Origin: an uncultured Bacteroidales bacterium
Lineage (GTDB): Bacteria; Bacteroidota; Bacteroidia; Bacteroidales; Porphyromonadaceae
Direction of reading: 5' to 3'
Assembly: GCA_902489445.1 (NCBI GenBank)
Contig: CABTZX010000019.1
Coordinates: forward strand, 1 to 36,638
DNA: 36,638 nt
Under the pieces are notes generated by a model. The model had not been told where the DNA came from. It searched no databases and saw only the letters and a list, made by a program, of their open reading frames with translations. The position numbers were made by a program, and so were the translations under genes. Positions 1-8,422 of this stretch are shown one piece after another. Numbering within the stretch: position 1 is the stretch's first letter; every line of letters starts with the position of its first letter.

Positions 1-101
1 GGGGGGGGAGTAATTTGTGCCGAATCCAAACGCACTAAGGACATAGCCCTGCTACCATCCCCAAGTACCTTATACTTGGCATCAATCATCCTCACGTTCA
101 T
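1..101 (-). CDS. Partial CDS, N-terminal 33 codons only, unknown product
   Basis: An open frame starts with ATG at 101 and runs leftward off the window without a stop. It reads MNVRMIDAKYKVLGDG at the N-terminus, which I do not recognise. A TAnnTTTG-type -7 box lies about 24 bases upstream on the same strand, which supports a real gene start. The frame passes into a run of eight C (eight G on the plus strand) at the window edge; this could be a natural homopolymer tract or an edge artefact. Too little is visible to assign a function. Confidence 0.4.
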   Translation of the reverse strand, partial: MNVRMIDAKYKVLGDGSRAMSLVRLDSAQITPP

Positions 102-124
102 TTCTATATACAATCTTCTGCTTG

Positions 125-132
125 CAAAGATA
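125..132 (-). promoter_or_regulatory. Candidate -7 box TATCTTTG
   Basis: Read on the minus strand this is TATCTTTG, an exact TAnnTTTG Bacteroidota -7 element, placed for the partial gene starting at 101. No clear TTTG -33 element is visible at the expected distance. Confidence 0.5.
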
Positions 133-503
133 CATATTCTTTTGAATTAATACTAATTCATTAAGATCCAGTAGATAATTTTGATGGCGCTTTCCGGAAC
201 TTGATGTAATTTGTAGAGATTCATCTCACAGACAAACTTGTTGGATGTGCTGAAATTTACAGATATGCAATCTACTATTCAATGCCTTTGAGAATACGAT
301 GTATTAACCACATACTTTGACATCTTTGCACGATAGTTTCTATTACCGGCAGAACCCCTAAAAAAACGGTATAATACTCAAAAAACATTATATACCACAT
401 TGCATCCAATATTACTGCACTCGCAGACGATATTGTACACATTAATAGACGATGATACCTACTAGCAAATAGGATCATTACCCGCACTTACAAATGTGAT
501 CGT

Positions 504-544
504 ACAAGTACTTACAGTCCTATTATAGGACTGTAAGTACTTGT
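504..544. repeat. Perfect 41-nt palindrome (20-bp arms, 1-nt centre)
   Basis: Arms 504-523 and 525-544 are exact reverse complements around T524. The arm begins ACAAGTACTTACAGTCC. No T-run follows on either strand, so it is not a standard intrinsic terminator. It could be an operator, a recombination or replication site, or the terminal repeat of a lost mobile element. Confidence 0.85.
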
Positions 545-623
545 TCAACTATCCGTATATTTTCCTAATCCTCGACGTTCTACTATTGTAGTCTTTGCGA
601 TCACCGGTCGCTACCTCACTCCC

Positions 624-711
624 GATACCTATATACCTATCAATTGATATGTATATACCTCTCGCTTGATACGTATATACCTCTCATTCGATACGTATAT
701 ACCTTTTGCGA
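624..711 (+). repeat. 22-bp repeat cassette, copy 1 (4 units)
   Basis: Four consecutive 22-bp units (624, 646, 668, 690) each carry a TATATACCT core preceded by a CT or GT dinucleotide and followed by a variable spacer. Here each unit begins GATA. The same four-unit cassette occurs at 10997, 27703 and 32191. Its function is unknown. Confidence 0.85.
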
Positions 712-720
712 AGCGGCTCT

Positions 721-731
721 TTTGCGGAGAG
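721..731. repeat. 11-bp direct repeat matching the tRNA-Ser 3' end (possible attL)
   Basis: TTTGCGGAGAG here is identical to 10817-10827, which spans the 3' end of the tRNA-Ser gene. The two copies flank the AT-rich island. No integrase is visible between them, so an attachment-site role is an inference. Confidence 0.3.
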
Positions 732-877
732 ATGAGCGAAAGCGAGGCGTTCTAGATAATCGATTCATCTACTTGATAAAAGCCCCTTCCCTTTTTTTCG
801 GGAAAAGCATCAGTGGATAAATGCAATCCTTTGACACAGTGTGAAGCGTATTCTACGCGGAGTAAAAGACAATAAGA

Positions 878-906
878 GTGTCCCTTGCTCCTACGGCAAA
901 GGACAC
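878..906 (+). other. Hairpin with 11-bp stem, one mismatch
   Basis: Arms 878-888 and 896-906 (GTGTCCCTTGC / GCAAAGGACAC) pair with a single mismatch around a 7-nt loop. No U-tract follows. It could be part of a structured RNA or a leftover terminator. Confidence 0.45.
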
Positions 907-1274
907 TTCAAACTTACTCTCCTTTCTTATGTTCGTGGGGTTTTAGAGAAGGAGTGTTACCGGGTGTCTTCTTATTATCTCGTTGTCTCCTATCCGGCTT
1001 ACCTGTGCTCGGGACTATTCTTTTGGGTCCGGGTTTTATGCTCATACACATTATCATACCAGTCCTTGGCTGGGGGCTAAAGTTTATTCTACTAAAACGC
1101 ATGCAAAAAGTGTACCAAATGAAATCATATAGACAAATAAGCTACCCCTTAGGGAATAGATACTCACAATTGACCATAGAATGGTGTACTACTTCGGATC
1201 TTAGGCAAGATGTAGAACGGCAATTCAAATATTTTGCGTGCTTCTCACTATTACTTTTATCGCTTATAAGTTCA

Positions 1275-1282
1275 TATCTTTG
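1275..1282 (+). promoter_or_regulatory. Candidate -7 box TATCTTTG for the XRE/defence operon
   Basis: An exact TAnnTTTG element lies 36 bases before the ATG of the broken XRE gene. A T-rich TTTT at 1255-1258 is a weak -33 candidate. It would drive the XRE remnant, the 2292-residue ATPase and the helicase as one transcript. Confidence 0.55.
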
Positions 1283-1317
1283 TCATCTGTATTAGTATTA
1301 GGATCTATAATCATCTG

Positions 1318-1521
1318 ATGAGGCAAAAGAAAGAGCATGGTGACATTATTAAGTTGCTTCTGAAGAAGCGAGGCATCACTCAAACGTGGCTCGCTAAAGA
1401 GTTAGACATGAGTTTCAGCATCACCAACGCCTACGTTTGTAATCGCTAGTAGCCTAATCTTGCAACCATCTTCAAAGTGGCAGACTTGCTCGGTGTGTCA
1501 CCAAAAGATTTAGTAGAATAA
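1318..1521 (+). pseudogene. XRE-family HTH regulator interrupted by two adjacent amber codons
   Basis: From ATG 1318 the frame encodes a Cro/C1-type helix-turn-helix protein: ITQTWLAKELDM then SITNAYVCNR. It meets TAG TAG at 1447-1452 and continues in the same frame with PNLATIFKVADLLGVSPKDL to TAA at 1519. The whole frame is 67 sense/amber codons, the normal length of small Bacteroidota XRE regulators. In that family the segment before the proline often reads NRQQP, so the ambers sit where two glutamines are expected; each is one C-to-T change from CAG. If TAG is read as stop, the product is a 43-residue fragment lacking the last helices. The gene lies 20 bases before the large ATPase gene and probably once controlled that operon. 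Recoding of TAG to glutamine is an alternative (see findings). Confidence 0.8.
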
Positions 1522-1541
1522 TTTATTCACAAAAATACAAT

Positions 1542-4500
1542 ATGCTGGATAATAAAATAAAGGAATCACTGCACAATATATTTCTTTCAATGCCCAAGGA
1601 ATCTTTGCCTAAAAAAGGAGATGGTTGGGTAAACGAAAACCAATTTGCAAAAGCAGTCTTAAAAGAACGAATTAACTTCAAAGACATGGGCTATACCTGG
1701 TTTAATGAGTTCTTGAAAGATTCAGGTATTTTTGTTTTCTGTAAAGAACAAGAGATCTGGTATGTAAATAGGAAATTAGAATCGAAACGTCGTAACACTC
1801 AACGCAAGGTTATTCTGTCTGCAAATTCAAAAGATGCAGAAAATATCAAACGAAGATTGCGTCTTGAAAATAACCTATTTATTGGTCAGTTTGCACCGCA
1901 AAAGAATGAAGGTTGGTACACCATAACAGACATCCGTAATACTGACTTCACAAAGATTGAAGATAAGGAACGTGGTGTTAAGAATCTATCAATACCATTC
2001 AGAAGCAATAAAGATTTTAATCGTTTTGCTTATTATAAGTTCACGTGGGTGCTACTTGAAATAGAACCACTCAAGTTTGGTATTGACTTGCGCGAGGAAA
2101 TAACGCCAATATGGCCGAAAGACATTGTGAGCAGCCTTTACGATGGCATTATGCGTTATCCTGCTGGTGCCGCAAAGAAGATTGCTCGTTCACTTGATAC
2201 ACTCAAAAAGCAGCTAACACAGAGTGGTAAAGAAGTATTTATATATGAGCTGTTGCAAAATGCAAACGACTATCCTCGTCGTGCTAAAATTAATGGCGAG
2301 TATCAAGCCTTACCCGTAGATGTGGAATTTCATATTACAAAGAACTACCTAACTTTCCAGCATACAGGTGAATATTTCAATCCTAAGAATATTGCAGCCA
2401 TTTGTGATATAAATGATGGCGAGAAGGCTGACAACACAAAAGCCATTGGATATAAAGGCATTGGCTTTAAGACCGTATTCCTTGACAACGACTATGTGCT
2501 TCTAAATACTGGTAATTATACTTTTAGGTTTGATAAGTCAGCAACTGATGTAATCAACACCCCATGGCAGATACTACCTATTTGGACAGAGTATAATGAA
2601 ATAGACTGTGACATAAAATCAGTATTCTTTCAGCATCCTAACGAAGAATTTAGAGTAAAGTTTGCACTTCAGCCAAGAGATGCAGAAATACTAACAGACG
2701 AAGATAGAGATGATAACTATATTGATTTGTTTACCGATGTATTTGACTCCGAACGTGTCATCTTGTTTATCCCGAACATTAAGAAGGTAAGTGTTTTTAT
2801 TGATGGCCAGGACGAACCAATTGTGCGTGAGAAGGACAATAAAGACTGGTGTGTTTCGGATTCTCTTGTTGATGATATACCTGAGGAAATCACAGATAAG
2901 ATAAACAATGTTTTAGAAAATCCAGATTCACTTCGTTCTGATGGTTATGAAAAGATTCCTGAGAAGTATATGAACTTCCGTATGACTGCGGTTAAGTTTG
3001 CGTGCAAGAAAGAGGGACGAAAGTTGATGCCTATTGATGATGCTATGCTGTATTGTTATCTTCCGGCAAAGCGAGCTGATTGGGGCTTTAAATTCCTAAT
3101 GAACACCGACATGGTGCCAAATGGGCAACGCGATGATATTGAGGATATCGAACTTAATCACGTTATTACACGTATTGCTGGTAAACAGTTCTTCTATTGG
3201 ATAAAGCAACTCATAGAAAGCGAAGAGTACGACCTTGACTCTATTTTTGCACTTATCCCAGACTTTGATGAATGCAAGAAGAGACGTCTCTACAAGACGT
3301 TTATTGAGGAATTCCAAGAGGAATTTGAAACGCTCATAGAAAAAGAGCCGTTTGTTCCATGCGTGAATAAAGACGGAAAGCGTACTTTTGAATGTATCGA
3401 CAACATAATCAACGACATGACTCGTATGACTGCAAATGGAGTCATTTCGATCGAAGACTTCATTAGTCTTATGGAGTTGAGTGATTACTCTTTGCCTGTT
3501 AACGAGTTAAGGCAATCAGTATCCTTCAGAAATTTCTTATACAAGCATTCCCCGTCAAGTCTTGACGTAAAGGTTGATGATATTGTTGCGAGATGCGAAG
3601 AAGCAAACTTCCAGAAATGGCTTGCTGAAACCCAGAATAACACACGATTCATAAAGCATTGGTTGAATGAGAAAGAATTGGATAAGTTTGCTAAGAAACA
3701 GATTTTCATTGAATACGAAGGCGAATTATTTACTGTAGGAAACCTTTACTATGATTTTGACACTAATTGTAGCGGAATAGGGTTCCTGCGCAGATTTGTT
3801 CCACATCTTTGTGATACTTCAAGAATCATTTTTGAGAAAGATGACAACTGGAAGGCATTTGTTGATAGGTATTTTCAACCTTTCGATGCCACATCGATGA
3901 TCACCACTTACATCCTTTCTAATGAGGATGCTATGGCTTTGCTCAACGTGCCAAACAATTCGGTGTCGTTCTATCGTTATCTCTCTTTCAAAGGCGTAGA
4001 TCTAAAGATAAACAGCACAAAGGTTCCGTACATTACGGAGGATGGTGAACCAAGTACCGACTATACCAATTATCGATATTTCTTCAACGATGATGCTCAT
4101 AAACTGACTTGCGAGAAATGGCTGGGCGAGAATGTTATCAACGTACTTTCGCATATCTATTTTGATGACTTGGCTGATGACGATAAAGATAATCTCATCA
4201 ACATCTTTGTTCGTCTTGGATTCCACGAGTTTGAAAAGAATTCGTTTATTACGACAGTCATAGTTGACGATGCAAATTTCCGAGCCAAAGTTAATGCTGC
4301 CATAGAAAATAATTATGTAGCCAACAAAACTTTTGTTGACTACGTATTCAGATGTGAGGCTCAGTTGAAGGAGAACAGTTTCAAGGATTATGTCTTGCGT
4401 TGTGTTGACATCCACAAAAATGAGGTATATCTTAGCAACGATGACGTGCGATACTTCAATCAGGATGCGTATGCTCAGAACAGCACCTATGCTGACAATA

Positions 4501-7500
4501 TCAATCATGCTTGGTTGCTGGATAGCATGATGTATGCTCTATCGAATGATTATTTTGAAGGTCGTGAGAAGGAAGAGGTAAAGAAACTGGAATCGTTCTT
4601 GCGTCAGCAGTTTGGCGTTAAGACCTTCACAGACAAGTCGTTCTTCACAGATGTTGTAATCAAGAACAAGGCGGTTATCTATGCCAGTCTTGTTGACGAG
4701 GCAACTATGCTCACTTTCTTGGAATACCTGAAGCGAGACGCAGACAGCCTCTTTGATGATACTATGAGTTTCAACGACATCAAGGATATGCCTTTACTTG
4801 CCTATGACGGAACCATAGTAAGAGCAAGGGAACTGAATATCCAGTATATCGAATACAACGAGGACGCAAAGATTCTGTGCGAGAAAGCATGGTGTCCGAA
4901 GACGTATGTTGTGCTCTCACAGAAATATACCGATGATTTCTCTCAGGATATGCGTCAGCTGTTCAAGATTGTGAAGTTTGACATCAATACCACAACTGAC
5001 ATCCTTGCTCAGAACGAAAACTTGCGTCAATCGGTTAATGTTATAAACAACAACGTTGATTTCTGGAGATGGGTAAAGGTAAACCAGAAGCAAATTGCAT
5101 CTGTTGATAAGTTCAAGACTATTCCGTTGCTTGACAATAACAACACGATTATCAATTGTGCATCGCTTTACATTTCTAACAACTATCGACAGGAACAATT
5201 TGAGACGCTGGTAACTAAGTATGTAAAGGAGGCGCAGTTTGTGTCTTCGTCTTACATCGAAACCGCCAATGAGAACGAGAAGGCAGAGTGGATGAAATTG
5301 TTCAGGAAACTCGGTCTTAAGTCCGATAACAAAGATATTCTTTTCTCAGACATCTTGCCTAAGCTTTCAACTATAGAAACTGAGTCTTTGGATTCAGTTG
5401 TAGCGATGATGACCAAGCACCTTAAAGACCTGAAGGATAAATGGGCAGAAAGGAAATACCAAATTATGCAGTTGAGAGTTCGTACTCAATATGCTGGTTA
5501 TAAGACTCTTGATCAGGTAATAATCGTCAATGTGGATGAGGATTCTGTATCTGAACCATTCAAGTACATCACTCTTGCAAACGAGGTTCATCCCGATATT
5601 CTAAAGGCAAATAAGGACTTGCTTCATGCTATCTCTGAAGAGTACGGTAATCGCAATCTCATTACCACAAAGCAAATGTGGATTGACGCAAAGGTTAAGG
5701 ATTATCTTGCAAAGTTTGCTGCCGATGAGAATAGCGTTGCAGACATTCACATTCAGTTTGTACGTGAAGTAGCCAAGATACAGAGTGAGTATGACATAAA
5801 TGACACACTTCGTAAGCAGATAAAGTATCTGGTCAAGTCGAGTGAAACGACATACAAGTTTGCTCATGAGCTGACACTTGGAACAGAATATTCTCCAACG
5901 TGCGACTTTGAGGCAAATGGTGTGTCTGAATTATCGTATCTTTCTGGCACTTACATCTTCGAAGGTAACAAAGATATCATCAAGCAATATTTCAAGGCGG
6001 AGAACGTGCATCAGAATATGACGCGAGAGGACTTGAAGTATCTCGCAAACCGCACATTTGCTTGTTATTTCTGGTCGAAATGTTTCTCTCGTCGCTTGGT
6101 CGACTATGAATCATGGGTGGAAGATGGATGTTTCAATAACCGCGTGTGCATACCAACAGAGAATTCTGTTCAAAAGCCGGAGTTGTTGTATGCACCTCAC
6201 ATAGCTGGTTATGCTGTTCGTGCCAAGGTGCCTCAATGGCAAGAGAAGGTTCCTTGCAAAGCTATTGTTGACTCTATTGACAATCGTGATGCTCGTGAAT
6301 TATTTGAGAAGATCAACTTCTGTAATGCTCTCTCTTTTGAAGATTGCCTTTATTACCTTGCTCGTGTTACGCCTCCAAGAGAGAAAGAAACTTATTTCCG
6401 CAGTAAAGTGATTAATTGGATGCTGTCTTCGCCTATTCAAGATGAGACTTTGGTTGACGACTATCGTAAAACGCCAACCGCAGAATGGCGTAATGGTAAG
6501 GGGCAGAAGAAGCATATTACGGAACTTTATGCTATCCATCCAGATGCGACACAGGAAAGGAATATCTTCCGTGGCGATGAGTTTGTTATGCAGACAAGTG
6601 CTTTCCCTGATGATACAGATTCTTTTGTCAAGGTCTGCAACATGCTGAAGATAAAATGTCTGACAAGTTCTGATTTTGTGGCAACACCTATAGGCAAACA
6701 AGATGAAACAGCTGATATGGTTGCCATACTCAGACCCCGTCTGCTTATCTTGTCGGCTATCGAGAACCCAGATCGATTCCAAGAACTCTACGAACGCTAT
6801 AATACAAAGCTGTCGCAGTATCATTTTGTTGTATGTGAAAAGATAGACCTCGGTTATGACACTATACATAATGATGTGGAGCGTATCTATAACGATGACA
6901 ATCACCTTTATTATGTAAGCTCATGGAAGCATAATCGTACCTTTACAAAGTTCTGTAGTAGATTGAAGCGACTGGTAGGTTTTGACGTGTATGATAATGT
7001 ATGTGAAGACATTCTTGATGATAGTGTTTCTGTAGAAGCGTGCATCGAAAAGTATTGTTCTTCGCTTGCATACGATGAAAAGTTCCGTGCTTATCTTAGA
7101 TCGTTGGATTTGACCATCAATGTTGAGCCAGAGGAAGAAGAACCTCTCGAAACAGAAAACGATTACTATAGTAATGCTACGAATGAACCAACAGATTCTG
7201 ATACAGAAGCAACTACAGAGACATCAACAGAAAATCAGCATGTTGACGATACGGAAACTATTCGCGAGGATGACAAGCCTGGTGCACCAAATAAAGATGT
7301 AACGTCAAGACCTGTTAACGAACTTGAAGTTGGGGAAGAAGCAGAAACATCACTAAAAGAACCTATTCAAACCGCATCGCAGCTGCCAACTTCTGACTCT
7401 CGTCCACAACAGCAGTCGCAACAAACTGAATCACCAGTTGGTCAAACAACGTCATCTACAGCAGAAGAAGAGTCGGAAGATGACCTTGGTCAGTATGACA

Positions 7501-8420
7501 CATATGAACAGGTTGATGAAGAGGATGTTGAAGACTACGATGACACAGATGACACAGACGATGTAGAAGCTGACATTGATGAAGATGTTGACACAACGGA
7601 TAATGCCAGCACAACGTCTTCTAATACTCATACTTCTAACACGTCTCGCGCTTCATCAAACAAGCCTCATAAGGATTATGAACCTGACCGCAATGGGTAC
7701 ATGGGATCTGTTGATAAGGAAAAGAATTATCAACCTGTTGGCGATAGACCTTACAAACCTCGTACACGTAAGCATCCGAAGATCTTCACAAAAAAGGAAT
7801 TAGAACGCCTTCGCTCACATGGAACTCCTCTTGAACTGGAATCATTACCACCAACGAGGGAGGAAATAGACCTCTTAGCTCAATGTAACATCAAGCCAGA
7901 GCAGATTGCCGACACCAACTATCTTGCTCAGTTGCGTCTGTACCAGAACCTCAGAAATGAGATGCACGTAGAGCCTGAGGAAACAATGGAAGAGTTCGTG
8001 CGTAATGCGAGTGATGTAACTGTACATAAACTTAAAGATGGTAGATACATTCATACTTGTAGTGCTGCTCGTGGCGTGATGTATGCTTCTCCTTCTGTAT
8101 GGAATAAGATGGTTGAAGACAAGTGGAAGATTTGCGTCTATCTTGATGGACAAGGCAAAAACTTCCATTACATTAACAACACCGAGGAATTCCTGAAACT
8201 CGTAGAAAAAGACGATGTTGTTATCAAGATTACCGGCAAGGAGAAGGTTGATGTAGTCAGGGCTCTTTATACAGGCATACTTGAAGATGCCAAAGGTACT
8301 GCATACACCTTGATTCGTGTGGCTGCTCGTACAAATATGGATGCCGTATTCGCTCACTATGTTGGTGCTATGTCAGAAGTGGAAGATGGTAACGATGATT
8401 ACAACGATAACAACTATTGA
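1542..8420 (+). CDS. Giant sacsin-type GHKL ATPase with OST-HTH-like N-terminus
   Basis: The 2292-residue protein has several regions. Residues 27-76 resemble an OST-HTH/LOTUS winged helix (DGWVNENQFAKAVL, then MGYTWFNEFLKD and IWYV). Residues about 200-400 form a Bergerat-fold ATPase of the sacsin/NO VEIN type: N-box YELLQNAND at 235-243 with E236 and N240, a degenerate G1 around HTG (274-275), and IGYKGIGFKTVF at 302-313. A long scaffold follows, with sacsin-like strands such as IPLLDNNN. Residues about 1858-2046 are a low-complexity acidic Ser/Thr/Asp/Glu linker. Residues about 2070-2292 form a folded C-terminal domain whose strand order recalls DUF3883 but lacks an obvious IEVK motif. The ATG follows the XRE remnant by 20 bases, and the stop lies two bases before the helicase ATG, so the two are almost certainly one operon. 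DNA is clearly more AT-rich than the core genes. The domain calls are from motifs; the biological role (defence) is inferred from architecture and island location. Confidence 0.85.
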   Translation: MLDNKIKESLHNIFLSMPKESLPKKGDGWVNENQFAKAVLKERINFKDMGYTWFNEFLKDSGIFVFCKEQEIWYVNRKLESKRRNTQRKVILSANSKDAENIKRRLRLENNLFIGQFAPQKNEGWYTITDIRNTDFTKIEDKERGVKNLSIPFRSNKDFNRFAYYKFTWVLLEIEPLKFGIDLREEITPIWPKDIVSSLYDGIMRYPAGAAKKIARSLDTLKKQLTQSGKEVFIYELLQNANDYPRRAKINGEYQALPVDVEFHITKNYLTFQHTGEYFNPKNIAAICDINDGEKADNTKAIGYKGIGFKTVFLDNDYVLLNTGNYTFRFDKSATDVINTPWQILPIWTEYNEIDCDIKSVFFQHPNEEFRVKFALQPRDAEILTDEDRDDNYIDLFTDVFDSERVILFIPNIKKVSVFIDGQDEPIVREKDNKDWCVSDSLVDDIPEEITDKINNVLENPDSLRSDGYEKIPEKYMNFRMTAVKFACKKEGRKLMPIDDAMLYCYLPAKRADWGFKFLMNTDMVPNGQRDDIEDIELNHVITRIAGKQFFYWIKQLIESEEYDLDSIFALIPDFDECKKRRLYKTFIEEFQEEFETLIEKEPFVPCVNKDGKRTFECIDNIINDMTRMTANGVISIEDFISLMELSDYSLPVNELRQSVSFRNFLYKHSPSSLDVKVDDIVARCEEANFQKWLAETQNNTRFIKHWLNEKELDKFAKKQIFIEYEGELFTVGNLYYDFDTNCSGIGFLRRFVPHLCDTSRIIFEKDDNWKAFVDRYFQPFDATSMITTYILSNEDAMALLNVPNNSVSFYRYLSFKGVDLKINSTKVPYITEDGEPSTDYTNYRYFFNDDAHKLTCEKWLGENVINVLSHIYFDDLADDDKDNLINIFVRLGFHEFEKNSFITTVIVDDANFRAKVNAAIENNYVANKTFVDYVFRCEAQLKENSFKDYVLRCVDIHKNEVYLSNDDVRYFNQDAYAQNSTYADNINHAWLLDSMMYALSNDYFEGREKEEVKKLESFLRQQFGVKTFTDKSFFTDVVIKNKAVIYASLVDEATMLTFLEYLKRDADSLFDDTMSFNDIKDMPLLAYDGTIVRARELNIQYIEYNEDAKILCEKAWCPKTYVVLSQKYTDDFSQDMRQLFKIVKFDINTTTDILAQNENLRQSVNVINNNVDFWRWVKVNQKQIASVDKFKTIPLLDNNNTIINCASLYISNNYRQEQFETLVTKYVKEAQFVSSSYIETANENEKAEWMKLFRKLGLKSDNKDILFSDILPKLSTIETESLDSVVAMMTKHLKDLKDKWAERKYQIMQLRVRTQYAGYKTLDQVIIVNVDEDSVSEPFKYITLANEVHPDILKANKDLLHAISEEYGNRNLITTKQMWIDAKVKDYLAKFAADENSVADIHIQFVREVAKIQSEYDINDTLRKQIKYLVKSSETTYKFAHELTLGTEYSPTCDFEANGVSELSYLSGTYIFEGNKDIIKQYFKAENVHQNMTREDLKYLANRTFACYFWSKCFSRRLVDYESWVEDGCFNNRVCIPTENSVQKPELLYAPHIAGYAVRAKVPQWQEKVPCKAIVDSIDNRDARELFEKINFCNALSFEDCLYYLARVTPPREKETYFRSKVINWMLSSPIQDETLVDDYRKTPTAEWRNGKGQKKHITELYAIHPDATQERNIFRGDEFVMQTSAFPDDTDSFVKVCNMLKIKCLTSSDFVATPIGKQDETADMVAILRPRLLILSAIENPDRFQELYERYNTKLSQYHFVVCEKIDLGYDTIHNDVERIYNDDNHLYYVSSWKHNRTFTKFCSRLKRLVGFDVYDNVCEDILDDSVSVEACIEKYCSSLAYDEKFRAYLRSLDLTINVEPEEEEPLETENDYYSNATNEPTDSDTEATTETSTENQHVDDTETIREDDKPGAPNKDVTSRPVNELEVGEEAETSLKEPIQTASQLPTSDSRPQQQSQQTESPVGQTTSSTAEEESEDDLGQYDTYEQVDEEDVEDYDDTDDTDDVEADIDEDVDTTDNASTTSSNTHTSNTSRASSNKPHKDYEPDRNGYMGSVDKEKNYQPVGDRPYKPRTRKHPKIFTKKELERLRSHGTPLELESLPPTREEIDLLAQCNIKPEQIADTNYLAQLRLYQNLRNEMHVEPEETMEEFVRNASDVTVHKLKDGRYIHTCSAARGVMYASPSVWNKMVEDKWKICVYLDGQGKNFHYINNTEEFLKLVEKDDVVIKITGKEKVDVVRALYTGILEDAKGTAYTLIRVAARTNMDAVFAHYVGAMSEVEDGNDDYNDNNY

Positions 8421-8422
8421 TT

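Larger units (their letters stand above)
102..1274. other. Gene-poor AT-rich stretch at the island's left end
   Basis: No convincing gene is visible over about 1.2 kb. Short open frames at 275-487 (minus) and 841-1295 (plus) have no recognisable motifs or good start contexts. The stretch holds a perfect 41-nt palindrome (504-544), a four-unit 22-bp repeat cassette (624-711), an 11-bp copy of the tRNA-Ser 3' end (721-731) and a hairpin (878-906). It could be the scarred junction of an integrated element or the remains of lost genes. Confidence 0.5.

Noticed and set aside
624..711. CRISPR array
   Set aside because: The 22-bp period leaves no room for spacers of normal length, the core is palindromic and short, unit number is fixed at four, and no cas gene is present.
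885..1295. Plus-strand frame of 136 codons with hydrophobic segments
   Set aside because: No RBS, family motif or consistent composition; the alternative frames at 841 and 914 are equally open.
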